From assembly GCA_023400055.1 (NCBI GenBank), contig JAEXFN010000021.1, positions 1 to 64,000 on the forward strand: 64,000 nucleotides of DNA. Reading direction: 5' to 3'. Made by a program: the position numbers and the translations under genes. The notes beneath the pieces were generated by a model. It saw nothing but the letters and a program-made list of their open reading frames with translations, was not told the DNA's origin and did not search any database. This stretch comes from Bacillota bacterium. Its GTDB lineage: Bacteria > Bacillota > UBA4882 > UBA8346. Position 1 is the stretch's first letter; every line of letters begins with the position of its first letter. Of the stretch, positions 27,943-38,040 are shown one piece after another.

Positions 27943-29143
27943 AAAGCATCCCCCCGTCGTAAGTCGGATAGTTTACGGAAGCCGGCATCTGCTGCGTGAT
28001 GCAGTGGATGTTGCCGCCGCCCTTGATAATGGTCATTCCATCGACGCCGATGACCGTCCGGCCGGGGAAGGCCGCCTCCAGAACCTGCCGGGCCCGCCGG
28101 TCGGTCTCCCGGCAAGCGCCGCCGAAGACCGGAAAGACCAGCCCGCCGTTGACCAGATAAAAATTGATATAACTCATTGGGAGCCGTTTGGAGGTGGACC
28201 GGTCGTAAGTGGCCGGCGGCTGTTCGATGGGAATGATCTCCAGGCCCTGTCCCCGGGCGTCGGTCTCATGCTCCAAAATCCGCCGGTTCTCCTGATAAAT
28301 CCGGTAATTGGGATCGGACGGATCGGCGCAGGATTGGATGATCACCGCGCCGGGCCGGGCGAAGCAGGCCACATTGTCGACGTGGCCGTCGGTCTCGTCC
28401 CCGGCCAGACCTCTTTTTAGCCAGATGATCTTGCGAATATTAAGATACCGTCCCAATAACGTCGCGATCTCCGCTTTGGTCAGGTGGGGGTTGCGGTTCT
28501 GGTTCAACAGGCATTCCTCGGTCGCCAATAAAGTGCCGGCCCCGTCGACGTGAATCGATCCGCCCTCCAGAATCATTGGCGCGTTGAAACAAGGGACCCC
28601 CAGCCGTTGCAAAAGCGCCGGCGCCACCCGATCATCCTCGTCCCAGGACTCACTCTTGCCGCCCCAGGCGTTAAACCGCCAGTTGATACCGGCCAGTTGC
28701 TGCCGTCTGTCTACCAGAAAGGTAGGGCCATTGTCGCGCATCCAGGAATCGTTATGGCGAATCGGCAACAGCGCGATGGCCGGGCCGCACAAGGTGGCCG
28801 CCGCTGCCCGCTGCTCCGGGCTGACCAACATGATGACGGGCTCAAATCCGGCGATGGCCCGGGCTACCGCCGCGTAAGCACGTCGGGCCGGCTCGAGCTG
28901 GTCGAGCCAAATCCGCTGATTAATCGGCCATTCCATAAAAGTACAGGCATGCCGGATCCACTCGGCCGGCATCTGATATCCCAGGTCGATCGGAGTCATC
29001 CAAATTACCTCCTAAAACCCCTTGCCTTGGTTACGCGGATTCTCCGCTGGCAACCGTTTTTCATTCCGGATAAGTCCATGACGACTTTTAAATCTAAAAA
29101 TAATGGAAATCCGGTGTCAAGTCAATGTGACATTCGCGAGATT

Positions 29144-29168
29144 CCTCTTGTGCATCCTGCACAAGAGG
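29144..29168. promoter_or_regulatory. 11-bp inverted repeat, candidate operator
   Basis: Arms CCTCTTGTGCA (29144-29154) and TGCACAAGAGG (29158-29168) with a 3-bp centre TCC. Lies between divergent polyamine operons, about 40 bp upstream of the plus-strand -10, fitting a shared operator. The PucR-type regulator at 41.8 kb is the nearest candidate binder; unproven. Confidence 0.6.
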
Positions 29169-29207
29169 TTTGGTTCTTCATGGAGATGTACATTTTGCAG
29201 CAAGGTG

Positions 29208-29216
29208 TGTTATAAT
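29208..29216 (+). promoter_or_regulatory. Extended -10 promoter element
   Basis: TGTTATAAT: a perfect TATAAT preceded by the TGN extension. No good -35 is seen. About 170 bp ahead of the aldehyde dehydrogenase start. Confidence 0.5.
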
Positions 29217-29387
29217 AATGGCAATTCATGATGTAATGTTTATGTCATATACTTTCGAATCTGTCTCTAATAATACCATATATTTTTTAATTAATGTAAT
29301 AAATACTGACATAAAAATTACTTTGGTTGAGGAAGTCAGCTATTCGCAAATGCAACGGATCGAAAATTTTGTGACGGAGGGATAGCC

Positions 29388-30863
29388 ATGTCGGAAGTTT
29401 TGAAGATGTATATCGACGGCCAATGGGCCTTGGCCGAGTCGGGAGCGACCCGGACGATCGTCAATCCCGCCAACGGCGAGACCATTGCCATCGCTGCCGA
29501 GGGGGACGCGGCCGATGCCAAGCGAGCCATCGCTGCCGCCCGGAAGGCTTTCGATGATTCCCCCTGGCGGAGCTATCCCGCTTCGGAACGGGCCAGGTTG
29601 CTGTTTAAAGTGGCGGATCTGCTGGAAGCCAACGCGGACGAGATCGCCCGGACCGAGACCTTGGATAACGGCAAGCCGTTGCGGGAATCGCGCTTCGACG
29701 TGAGCGACGCCTGCGCCTGTTTCCGTTATTATGCGGGTTTGGCCACCAAGCCGCAAGGCCAGACCTATGAGGTGGCCGACCCGATGCAAGCGCTGACGGT
29801 CCGGGAGCCGATCGGGGTCTGCGGCCAGATCATTCCCTGGAATTACCCGCTGTTGATGGCCGCCTGGAAGCTCGCCCCGGCGCTGACCGCCGGCAATACG
29901 GTGGTCTTCAAGCCCGCCGAGCTGACGCCGCTCAACGCGGTCCGGCTCTTTGAAATCCTGGAGCAGGTCGGTTTCCCGCCGGGCGTCGTCAATCTGGTGT
30001 TGGGCGCCGGTGCCAGCGTCGGCCAGGAGATCGCTGCCAGTCACGCCGTAGATAAGGTGGCCTTCACCGGCGGGACTAAGACCGGCCGGAGCATCATGGC
30101 CGCGGCGGTGGGCAACTTGAAGAAAATCTCCCTGGAACTGGGCGGCAAATCCCCCAATATCGTCTTCGCCGACGCCGATTTTGAGACCGCCGTCGACTAT
30201 GCGCTGTTCGGCATCTTTTGCAACCAGGGCCAGGTCTGTTCGGCGGGTTCCCGGTTGCTGGTGGAGGAGAGCATTTACGATCAGTTCATCGCCCGGCTGG
30301 CGGAACGGGCCGGAAAGATCCGGGTCGGTCCGGGACTGGATGAAGGAAATGAGATGGGGCCGCTGGTTTCGGCGGCGCATCTGGAGAAGGTCCTCGACTA
30401 TATTCAGATCGGAATCGCGGAAGGGGCCAGGTTGCTCTGCGGCGGTCGCCGGATCACTGAAAACGGTCTGGAAACGGGTTATTTTGTGGAACCGACCATC
30501 TTCATCGATGCCCGGGAAGAGATGCGGATCGTCCAGGAAGAGATCTTCGGACCGGTCCTGGCGGTGTTGAAGTTCAAAGACGAGGCTGAGGCGGTACGGA
30601 TGGCCAACAACTCCATTTATGGCCTAGCTGGGGCGGTATTTACCGGCGACGGGGCCAAGGCGATGCGGGTCATCAAGCAACTGCGGGCCGGCATCACCTG
30701 GATCAACGCCTACCACCCCACCTACAACGAAGCTCCCTGGGGCGGCTATAAACAGAGCGGCATCGGCCGGGAGCTCGGCACCTATGGTTACGAACAGTAC
30801 ACCGAGGTCAAGCAGATCAATATCAACCTTAAGGTGGAGCCGATCGGCTGGTTCTCCGAGTAG
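29388..30863 (+). CDS. Aldehyde dehydrogenase (4-aminobutanal type)
   Basis: 491 aa NAD(P)-dependent aldehyde dehydrogenase. Catalytic Cys284 in NQGQVCSAGSRL, general base Glu250 in LELGGKSPN, nucleotide site FTGGTKTG and IPWNYPLLM. In this context it most likely oxidises 4-aminobutanal (1-pyrroline) from putrescine transamination to GABA, resembling betaine-aldehyde/gamma-aminobutyraldehyde dehydrogenases. First gene of the plus-strand polyamine operon. The aldehyde dehydrogenase call is certain; the substrate is inferred from neighbours. Confidence 0.92.
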   Translation: MSEVLKMYIDGQWALAESGATRTIVNPANGETIAIAAEGDAADAKRAIAAARKAFDDSPWRSYPASERARLLFKVADLLEANADEIARTETLDNGKPLRESRFDVSDACACFRYYAGLATKPQGQTYEVADPMQALTVREPIGVCGQIIPWNYPLLMAAWKLAPALTAGNTVVFKPAELTPLNAVRLFEILEQVGFPPGVVNLVLGAGASVGQEIAASHAVDKVAFTGGTKTGRSIMAAAVGNLKKISLELGGKSPNIVFADADFETAVDYALFGIFCNQGQVCSAGSRLLVEESIYDQFIARLAERAGKIRVGPGLDEGNEMGPLVSAAHLEKVLDYIQIGIAEGARLLCGGRRITENGLETGYFVEPTIFIDAREEMRIVQEEIFGPVLAVLKFKDEAEAVRMANNSIYGLAGAVFTGDGAKAMRVIKQLRAGITWINAYHPTYNEAPWGGYKQSGIGRELGTYGYEQYTEVKQININLKVEPIGWFSE

Positions 30864-30908
30864 TCGGGGTCGCCCCGCATATCCATTTTAGCGAAAGGGT
30901 TGCTGATA

Positions 30909-32033
30909 ATGTCCCAAAATATGGTGCAATTGCTAAACGTGGTCAAGAATTTCGGTTCGTTTAAGGCGGTGAAAAATATCTCGCTCGACATCAAGCAAGG
31001 AGAGTTCCTCACCCTGTTGGGGCCGAGCGGTTGCGGCAAGACGACCACCTTGCGGATGATCGCCGGCTTTGAAGAGCCGACTAGCGGCCGGATCATGCTG
31101 GAAGGCCGGCCGGTCGAGGACAAACAGCCGCACGAGCGCAACGTGAATACGGTCTTTCAAAGTTACGCCCTCTTCCCGCACATGAACGTCTTTCATAACA
31201 TCGCTTTCGGGTTGGTGATGAAGAACACCGCCAAGGCCGAGGTCCAGCGGAAGGTGGCCGAGGCCATCGCCCTGGTGCAGCTGACCGGATTCGAGAAGCG
31301 GATGCCGGATCAGTTGAGCGGTGGCCAGTGCCAGCGGGTGGCGATCGCCCGGGCCATCGTCAACAGCCCCAAGGTGTTGCTGCTGGATGAGCCGCTGGGC
31401 GCGCTCGACCTGAAACTGCGCAAACAGATGCAGGTCGAGTTGAAGCATTTGCAAAAGCGGCTGGGAATCACCTTCGTCTATGTGACCCACGATCAGGAAG
31501 AAGCGCTGACCATGTCGGACCGGATCGCCGTCATGAACCGGGGTGTCATCGAACAGATCGGGACGCCCGACGAGATCTATGAACGGCCGGAAACCCGGTT
31601 TGTGGCGGGTTTCATCGGCGAGACCAACCTGTTCGAGGGGACGGTGGGAGCGGTCGACGGCCGGTATGTGCTGGTGGATTTCGCCGACGGCCGGGTCCCG
31701 GTGGTCAATCGGAACTTGCGGATCGGCGATGCCGTTTGCCTGGCCGTCCGTCCCGAACGGATCCGCTGCGGCCACGCTCCGCAAGAGGATGGCCCGGCCT
31801 GGCGCGGCCGGCTGAAAGAACGGATCTATGCCGGATCGGTGCTCAAAACCATCGTCAGCCTCCCGGGCGACCGCGAGGTGGTCGTGAACGAGATGGCCGG
31901 CCAAGCCGCCGCCGCGCTGCTGCAGGAGGACAAGGAGATCTTTTTGAGCTGGGACCCGGAGCACGCCGTGGTCATGAAAGCCGCGCCGGCCGAGGCCGAC
32001 CCGGCATTGACTGCGGAACAGCTCAGGGCCTGA
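30909..32033 (+). CDS. potA: Spermidine/putrescine ABC transporter ATPase
   Basis: 374 aa. Walker A GPSGCGKTT (residues 38-46), Q loop, signature LSGGQCQRVAIARA, Walker B VLLLDEPLGALD and H loop YVTHDQEEA, plus a C-terminal TOBE-like domain. The signature has Cys where most members have Gln (LSGGQQQR). ATG at 30909 follows AAAGGG; a TTG at 30900 abuts the site. Hydrolyses ATP to drive uptake through PotB and PotC. Confidence 0.95.
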   Translation: MSQNMVQLLNVVKNFGSFKAVKNISLDIKQGEFLTLLGPSGCGKTTTLRMIAGFEEPTSGRIMLEGRPVEDKQPHERNVNTVFQSYALFPHMNVFHNIAFGLVMKNTAKAEVQRKVAEAIALVQLTGFEKRMPDQLSGGQCQRVAIARAIVNSPKVLLLDEPLGALDLKLRKQMQVELKHLQKRLGITFVYVTHDQEEALTMSDRIAVMNRGVIEQIGTPDEIYERPETRFVAGFIGETNLFEGTVGAVDGRYVLVDFADGRVPVVNRNLRIGDAVCLAVRPERIRCGHAPQEDGPAWRGRLKERIYAGSVLKTIVSLPGDREVVVNEMAGQAAAALLQEDKEIFLSWDPEHAVVMKAAPAEADPALTAEQLRA

Positions 32034-32087
32034 GCCGAGCCGGCCGGATTTTTGGGAGATTAATTTTTCATTGGGGGTGACCGCGTT

Positions 32088-33035
32088 ATGAATGAACATA
32101 TTATCGCCGCTACGCCGGGAATCGAGGAAAAGACGACTGCGCCGGAGGGACGGGAACGGACCCTTGAGCCGGTCCGCAAGCGCAAATGGAACGGTGGACC
32201 GCTATGGACGCTATCGCCGGTGTTTTTCTGGATGATCAGCTTTGTGGCCTTACCTTTGGTAATCATCGTCCTGGTCAGCTTCTTCACCCGAGGCCTCTAC
32301 GGCGACATCGACTACCGCGTCACGCTGGAGAATTATACCCGGATGTTCAATCCATTGTATTTCAAGATTCTCTGGTCATCGCTGAGCGTCTCGTTTATTA
32401 CCACGCTGTTATGTCTGATATTGGGTTATCCTTTCGCTTATTTCGTCTCCCGGGCGCCCAAGCAGATCCGCTCCATCCTATTGATGCTGATTATCATTCC
32501 GTTCTGGAGCAATTCGCTGGTAAGGACCTATGCCTGGATCGTGTTGCTCAGGACCGAGGGGATCATCAACACCGTCCTGATGAACTTGCACCTAATCTCG
32601 ACCCCGCTCAAGCTGCTCTACAATGAGACCGGAGTGCTCATCGGCATGGTCTACACACTCTTCCCTTTCATGGTATTGCCGTTGTACACCTCCATTGAAA
32701 AACTCAACCCGTCGTTGTTGGAGGCCGCCAGCGATTTGGGCGCGGTCGCCTGGAAGCGGTTTCTGCGGATCACCTTGCCGCTGACGATGCCGGGGATCGT
32801 CGCCGGATCGATCCTGGTCTTCATTCCGACCCTGGGCTACTTCTTCATCCCCGACCTGATGGGCGGGAGCAAAACGATGCTGATCAGCAACCTGATCAAG
32901 AACCAGTTCCTGACGGCGCGCGACTGGCCCTTCGGATCGGCCCTGTCGATCTTGCTAATCATCCTCACCTTGGTGCTGATCGGGATTTATATGCGGCTGG
33001 TTAAATCCAAAAGCGATATGGAGGTCTTCGGATGA
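32088..33035 (+). CDS. potB: Spermidine/putrescine ABC transporter permease
   Basis: 315 aa. A roughly 40-residue Arg/Lys/Glu-rich cytosolic N-terminus precedes six membrane helices, the first beginning FFWMISFVALPLVIIVLVSFF. EAA loop: LLEAASDLGAVAWKRFLRITLP. The stop overlaps the potC start by 4 nt, indicating translational coupling. Forms the channel with PotC. Confidence 0.94.
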   Translation: MNEHIIAATPGIEEKTTAPEGRERTLEPVRKRKWNGGPLWTLSPVFFWMISFVALPLVIIVLVSFFTRGLYGDIDYRVTLENYTRMFNPLYFKILWSSLSVSFITTLLCLILGYPFAYFVSRAPKQIRSILLMLIIIPFWSNSLVRTYAWIVLLRTEGIINTVLMNLHLISTPLKLLYNETGVLIGMVYTLFPFMVLPLYTSIEKLNPSLLEAASDLGAVAWKRFLRITLPLTMPGIVAGSILVFIPTLGYFFIPDLMGGSKTMLISNLIKNQFLTARDWPFGSALSILLIILTLVLIGIYMRLVKSKSDMEVFG

Positions 33036-33820
33036 AACTCAAAGGGAAGCTGTTTCACTGGACCTCGATCCTTTATACGATGCTGATCTATCTGATCCTT
33101 TACGTGCCCATCGTGGTGCTGGTGGTCTATTCGTTCAACAAGTCCAAACTGAACGTGATCTGGACCGGGTTCACCTTCCAATGGTACGGCTCGCTGTTCC
33201 ATAATGACGATGTGTTGAACGCTTTCAAGGTCAGCCTGATCCTGGCGGTGATCAGCACCATCATCTCGGCGATGATCGGCACGCTGGCCGCGGTGGGGAT
33301 GTACCGCTATCATTTCAAGGGCAAGAGCGTGCTCGATGCTTTGCTGTACATTCCGGTGGTCATTCCGGAGATCGTGATGGGTATCGCCCTGCTGGCACTG
33401 TTCGCCCAACTTCAGGTGCCGTTGGGCATGTTCACCCTGCTCTGCGCGCACGTGGCTTTCAGCATTCCCTTCGTGGTGCTGGTAGTCAAGGCGCGGCTGG
33501 ACGGGTTCAACCGCTCGATCGAGGAGGCGGCGATGGATCTGGGTGCCAACCAGTGGCAGACCTTTACCCGGGTCACGCTGCCTATCATCATGCCGGGAAT
33601 CGTCTCCGGAGCGATGCTGGCCTTCACCCTGTCCCTGGACGATGTGGTGATCAGCTTCTTCGTGGCCGGCCCCCAGAGCACCACGCTGCCGCTAAAGGTC
33701 TTCTCGATGGTCAAGTTCGGCGTCTCGCCGGAGATCAACGCCCTCTCCACCATCATGCTGGTGATTACCCTGACCGTGGTGGTGATCGCCGAGAGCATCC
33801 GTTATAAGAAGGAAGCTTAG
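33032..33820 (+). CDS. potC: Spermidine/putrescine ABC transporter permease
   Basis: 262 aa, six membrane helices, with the typical start YLILYVPIVVLVVYSFN and EAA loop IEEAAMDLGANQWQTFTRVTLP. The segment SLDDVVISFF is characteristic of PotC. Overlaps potB by 4 nt (ATGA-type junction). Confidence 0.95.
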   Translation: MKLKGKLFHWTSILYTMLIYLILYVPIVVLVVYSFNKSKLNVIWTGFTFQWYGSLFHNDDVLNAFKVSLILAVISTIISAMIGTLAAVGMYRYHFKGKSVLDALLYIPVVIPEIVMGIALLALFAQLQVPLGMFTLLCAHVAFSIPFVVLVVKARLDGFNRSIEEAAMDLGANQWQTFTRVTLPIIMPGIVSGAMLAFTLSLDDVVISFFVAGPQSTTLPLKVFSMVKFGVSPEINALSTIMLVITLTVVVIAESIRYKKEA

Positions 33821-33883
33821 AGCAAGTGGCCCGGCAGAGCAATTTTGATAAATTCGGTTCCAAAATTGAAAGGATGGGATAGT

Positions 33884-35248
33884 TTGAGCAGCAGTACCGA
33901 TTATCGTGAGATTCAACAATACACTGCCAAGGTTTTGGAGATTATCGAGCGGAAGGAAGTCACGCCGGAGATCGGCGACTGGATTACCAGGGAGACGGTG
34001 AACGGCTTCCGGGAACACGTCAACCCCGGCTTCCTGGAGTACCGCAAATCGGTCACCAAGGGCGGCCAGTACGCGGCGGTGGAGTGGAAAGACTCCGGCC
34101 CCAGCTGTTTCACGGACGTCAGTGGCAAGGAGTACATCGACTGTCTAGGCGGCTTCGGCATCTATAACGTGGGGCACAGCAATCCCAAGGTGCTGCAGGC
34201 GGTCAAGGCGCAGATGGAACGGCAGCCCCTGCACAGCCAGGACCTGCTCGACCCGTTGCGGGCGATCTTGGCTAAGATCCTGGCCGACCTGACCCCGGGC
34301 GATCTGAAGTACAGTTTCTTCACCAACAGCGGCACCGAATCGGTGGAGGCCGGCCTGAAGCTGGCCAAGGCTTATCAGAACAAGCGCGGCAAGCAGACCT
34401 TCATCGCCGCCACCCGCGCTTTCCACGGCAAGAGCCTGGGCTCGCTCTCCGGCACCGCCAAGGGGGCCTTCCGCAAGCCGTTCATGCCGCTGGTTTCGAA
34501 CTTCCGCCATGTGATGTTCGGCGACATCGACATGATGTACAAGACCATGCAAGCTTGCGCCATGACCGGCGACGATGTGGCGGCGGTGTTGGTCGAGCCG
34601 ATTCAGGGCGAAGGCGGCGTGATCATCCCGCCCGATAACTACCTGGCCGAGCTGCGCGATCTCTGCGACCGCTTCGGCGCCCTGCTGATCCTGGACGAAG
34701 TGCAGACCGGCATGGGCCGGACCGGCAAGATGTTCTGCTGCGAGCATTACGGAGTCGTCCCGGATATCCTCTGTCTGGCCAAGGCTTTCGGCGGCGGAGT
34801 CATTCCGGCCGGGGCCACCGTCGCCACCGAGGAAGTCTTCTCTTGCCTGTTTGAGAATCCCTTCCTGCATACCACCACCTTTGGCGGCAACCCGCTGGCC
34901 TGCGCGGCGGCGATCGCCACCATTAATGTGCTGATCGAGGAGAAGCTGCCCGAGCGGGCGCTGGAGACCGGGGCATATCTATTGGCCAACTTGAAGGAAG
35001 TGGTCAAGGGCCATCCCGACAAGGTATTGGAGGTCCGGGGCAAAGGCCTGCTAATCGGAGTCGAGTTCGTCGACGACCAGATCGGTTATGACGCCTCCAA
35101 AGGGCTCTTCGACAATGGCGTGCTGGTGGCTGGAACCCTGATCAACGCCAAAACCATCCGGATCGAGCCGCCGCTGACCATCACCCGGGAACAGTGTGAC
35201 CGGGTCTGCGAGACGCTGGCCAAGGTGTTGGCCAATCTGGTCGTTTAA
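33884..35248 (+). CDS. patA: Putrescine aminotransferase
   Basis: 454 aa class III PLP aminotransferase of the YgjG/PatA type. PLP lysine Lys300 in LCLAKAFGGG, phosphate-binding TNSGTESVEAGLKLAK, and LILDEVQTGMGRTG. The N-terminal extension and DCLGGFGIYNVGHSNP are characteristic of putrescine aminotransferases rather than ornithine or GABA enzymes. Produces 4-aminobutanal using 2-oxoglutarate or pyruvate. TTG at 33884 follows AAAGGATGG; the longer frame from 33845 lacks a site. Sits between potC and potD, tying uptake directly to degradation. Confidence 0.9.
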   Translation: MSSSTDYREIQQYTAKVLEIIERKEVTPEIGDWITRETVNGFREHVNPGFLEYRKSVTKGGQYAAVEWKDSGPSCFTDVSGKEYIDCLGGFGIYNVGHSNPKVLQAVKAQMERQPLHSQDLLDPLRAILAKILADLTPGDLKYSFFTNSGTESVEAGLKLAKAYQNKRGKQTFIAATRAFHGKSLGSLSGTAKGAFRKPFMPLVSNFRHVMFGDIDMMYKTMQACAMTGDDVAAVLVEPIQGEGGVIIPPDNYLAELRDLCDRFGALLILDEVQTGMGRTGKMFCCEHYGVVPDILCLAKAFGGGVIPAGATVATEEVFSCLFENPFLHTTTFGGNPLACAAAIATINVLIEEKLPERALETGAYLLANLKEVVKGHPDKVLEVRGKGLLIGVEFVDDQIGYDASKGLFDNGVLVAGTLINAKTIRIEPPLTITREQCDRVCETLAKVLANLVV

Positions 35249-35314
35249 AAGGGTTATCGCAAGACTGCTAAAGTTTGCTGATAAAATACATTGATGAAAA
35301 CGGAGGGATCGGCT

Positions 35315-36403
35315 ATGAAAGATTGCGTATCGAAAGGCGGACGACGGGTATGGGGGGCGCTCCTGGCCGGCTTGTTACTGGTGGTGGGAGTTTTCTCCGC
35401 CGATTACCGGGGCGGAACGGCCAACGCCGCCGCCAAGGAACTGAACTTCTTCAACTGGTCCAACTACATGCCCCAGTCGGTGCTGGATAAGTTCAAGCAG
35501 AAGTATGGCATCAAGGTCAACTACAGCACCTTTTCGTCCAACGAAGAAATGCTGGCCAAGATTCAGGCCGGCGGGGCTTCCCAGTACGACCTGGCGGTGG
35601 CCAGCGATTACATGATCCAGATCATGCTGAAGCAGAAGAACCGGCTGCTGCAGCCGATCGATCTCAAGAACATTCCGAACTTCGTTCATATCGCGGCGAT
35701 GCGCAAGAATCTCTCCTTCGATCCCGGCAATAAGTATACCGTGCCCTACATGTGCGGCACCGCGCTGATCGCCGTCAATACCGCCAAGATCAAATGGCCG
35801 ATCAAGAGCTACAAGGATCTCTGGGATCCGCGGCTCAAGGATTCCCTGGTAGTGCTCGACGATCAACGGGCCATCATCGGCATGGCCCTCAAGAAGCTGG
35901 GTTATTCGCTGAACGACGCCGACCCGAAACATCTGAAGCAGGCCCAGGCCGAGCTGGTCAAGGTGCTGCCCAATATCAAAGCTTACGACAGCGACAGCCC
36001 CAAGACGCTGCTGATCAACGGCGAGGCTTCCGTGGGCATGATCTGGAGCGCCGAGGCCTCGCTCGCCAAACGGGAGAACAAGAACATTCAGATCGTCTTC
36101 CCGAGCGAGGGAATGTACCTGTGGCAGGACAACTTCTTCATCCCGAAGGGTTCGCCGCATAAGAAGGAAGCCGAGCAGTTCGTGAACTTCATCCTGGACC
36201 CGCAGATCAGCGCGATGATCTCCAAGGAGATGCCCTATACCAATCCCAACCAGGATGCCTTGAAGTACGTGGATAAAGCCTACCGGGAAGATGTCGCCGC
36301 CAACCCGCCCAAGGCGGAACTGGATAAAGGCGAGTATCTGAAGGATGTGGGCGCGGCCACCCGGACCTACGACCAGATCTGGTCGGAGATCAAGCAGAAG
36401 TGA
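35315..36403 (+). CDS. potD: Spermidine/putrescine-binding protein
   Basis: 362 aa. Sec signal peptide (residues 1-35, cleavage near ANA) without a lipobox cysteine. Mature protein begins KELNFFNWSNYMPQSVLDKF, the classic PotD/PotF opening; WSAEASLAKRENKN and MYLWQDNFFIPKGS correspond to the polyamine-binding region. Delivers putrescine or spermidine to PotBC. ATG at 35315 follows CGGAGGG. Placement after the aminotransferase rather than next to potC is unusual. Confidence 0.95.
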   Translation: MKDCVSKGGRRVWGALLAGLLLVVGVFSADYRGGTANAAAKELNFFNWSNYMPQSVLDKFKQKYGIKVNYSTFSSNEEMLAKIQAGGASQYDLAVASDYMIQIMLKQKNRLLQPIDLKNIPNFVHIAAMRKNLSFDPGNKYTVPYMCGTALIAVNTAKIKWPIKSYKDLWDPRLKDSLVVLDDQRAIIGMALKKLGYSLNDADPKHLKQAQAELVKVLPNIKAYDSDSPKTLLINGEASVGMIWSAEASLAKRENKNIQIVFPSEGMYLWQDNFFIPKGSPHKKEAEQFVNFILDPQISAMISKEMPYTNPNQDALKYVDKAYREDVAANPPKAELDKGEYLKDVGAATRTYDQIWSEIKQK

Positions 36404-36417
36404 CCGGTTAATTTATC

Positions 36418-37806
36418 ATGAGCGATTTTGATCTGGTCATTCGTAACGGAACTTTGGTCGACCCGGAGCGCCGCCGGGTCACGGTCGGCAACCTCGGCGT
36501 CCGGGCGGGGCGGATCGCCGCCCTCACCCGCGCCGAGCTGACCGGAGCGCGGGTGATCGACGCCGGCTGGCGGGTGGTCTGTCCGGGCTTCATCGACATA
36601 CACGCCCATGTGGACGGTCATACGTATTCGGCCCGGCTCATGGCCAGGCAGGGCGTGACCACCACCGTGGGCGGCAACTGCGGCATGGGACCATTGGACC
36701 TGGAGGATTTCTTCGCCGGTCTGGACGCACGGGGGTTGCCCATTCACCAGGCGATGCTGATCGGCCACTCCTTCGCCCTGCGGGAAGCGGCGGGAGCCGC
36801 CGATCCCCGGCGGCCGGCCAGCGCCGCCCAGATCCAGACCATGGTGGAGCTGGCGGAACGGGCCTTCGCCGCCGGGGCCGCCGGACTCTCCTTCGGACTG
36901 GAGTATGCGCCGGGCTCCTCCTGGGAGGAGGTGCTGGCTCTGAGCCAAGTAGCGGCCCGCTACGGCAAACTGGTCGCCATCCACTTGCGCACCGACTGCT
37001 GGGCCGGGCTGGACGCGCTGCGGGAAGCCCTGCGCATCAACGAGCGGACCGGGGCCCCGCTGCAGATCTCCCATCTCGCCTATCAGCTGGGCATGGGCAT
37101 GATGAGCGAGGCCGTGGCGATGCTCGACGCGGCGGTGGCCGCGGGCCGCGACGTCACTGCCGACAGCGGGCTGTATCACGCGTTCGCCACTTATATTGGC
37201 AGCGCGGTTTTTGACGAAGGCTGCGTCGCCAAATGGGGCTGCAGCTATGGGGATCTTTACGCGGCGACCGGCCGCTACGCCGGGAACCCTTTGAATGAGG
37301 AGCGTTACCGGGAGCTGCGGGCCGGATCCGGCCAGGACGTGGTGGTGGCCTTCGTCGGTCAAGAGGCCGAAGTCTATGAGGCGCTGCGTCCGGAGTATGT
37401 GATGGTTTCCAGCGACGGCGCGGTGGGCCAGCCCGGGCCGGGCCAAGGCCATCCCCAGGATGTGGGGACTTTCCCGCGACTGTTTCAGAAAGCGGTTCGC
37501 GAGACCGGGACCCTTCCGCTGCTGGAGGCCATCCGTCGTTGCACGATACTACCGGCCGAGCGGCTGGGCCTGAAAGATAAAGGCCGGCTGCGGATCGGCG
37601 CCGACGCCGATCTGGTCATCTTCGACCCGGCGACCATCGCCGATCGGGCCGGGTATCCGGGCTTTGGCCAACCGGACGCCGCTCCGGCGGGCATTCAAGC
37701 CGTGATCGTGGCCGGGACGGTCGTGGCCGAGGACGGCATCGTCCATGAATTGGCCTTGCCGGGGCGGGCAATCCGTTTCGCCAACCGGGTCTGGAATTGG
37801 GTGTGA
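36418..37806 (+). CDS. D-aminoacylase-like amidohydrolase
   Basis: 462 aa zinc amidohydrolase related to N-acyl-D-amino-acid deacylases. Metal-site candidates: HAH in FIDIHAHVDGH, Cys in GGNCGMG, His in IHLRTDCW, His in QISHLAY and Asp in MVSSDGAVG; all expected positions are filled. It follows potD by 14 bp, so it is probably co-transcribed. It might release amines or amino acids from N-acylated compounds feeding the polyamine/GABA route. Substrate unproven. Confidence 0.8.
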   Translation: MSDFDLVIRNGTLVDPERRRVTVGNLGVRAGRIAALTRAELTGARVIDAGWRVVCPGFIDIHAHVDGHTYSARLMARQGVTTTVGGNCGMGPLDLEDFFAGLDARGLPIHQAMLIGHSFALREAAGAADPRRPASAAQIQTMVELAERAFAAGAAGLSFGLEYAPGSSWEEVLALSQVAARYGKLVAIHLRTDCWAGLDALREALRINERTGAPLQISHLAYQLGMGMMSEAVAMLDAAVAAGRDVTADSGLYHAFATYIGSAVFDEGCVAKWGCSYGDLYAATGRYAGNPLNEERYRELRAGSGQDVVVAFVGQEAEVYEALRPEYVMVSSDGAVGQPGPGQGHPQDVGTFPRLFQKAVRETGTLPLLEAIRRCTILPAERLGLKDKGRLRIGADADLVIFDPATIADRAGYPGFGQPDAAPAGIQAVIVAGTVVAEDGIVHELALPGRAIRFANRVWNWV

Positions 37807-37850
37807 GTTTTCTGGAAGGTTAAATGGTTTAAGCACTAGGAATGAATGCC

Positions 37851-38040
37851 GGGACAGTTTCTCCAAGCTTCGAGCGAGTTTCCTCGAGGACTGGTCCTGG
37901 TTCCCGGGCCCGCGGGGCAACTTCCCCAGGCATTGGTCCAACTTCCCCGAAACGCGGGACAGTTTCCCCGCAGGTTGGGGATGCTTTCCCAAGGCTTGGG
38001 GAAGTAGGGATGGTCCTTGGGGAAGCAGGAATGGAATGAT
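37851..38040 (+). repeat. Family C 21-bp array, locus 2
   Basis: Nine consecutive 21-bp units starting at 37851, 37872, 37893, 37914, 37935, 37956, 37977, 37998 and 38019. Consensus roughly GGGNCAACTTCCCC followed by seven variable bases. Unit 37977 into 37998 contains the dyad TTTCCCAAGGCTTGGGGAA. The last two units match the junction at the other compound arrays. Confidence 0.9.

Larger units (their letters stand above)
29000..29387. other. Divergent regulatory region of the polyamine locus
   Basis: 388 bp between aguA (minus) and the aldehyde dehydrogenase operon (plus). It contains a perfect palindromic hairpin at 29144-29168 and an extended -10 at 29208-29216. An AT-rich leader from about 29220 to 29380 has an open frame but no good ribosome site and I do not call it. 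Confidence 0.55.

Noticed and set aside
29170..29385. 71-codon open frame before the aldehyde dehydrogenase
   Set aside because: It starts upstream of the probable -10 element, sits in AT-rich leader DNA and has no ribosome site.
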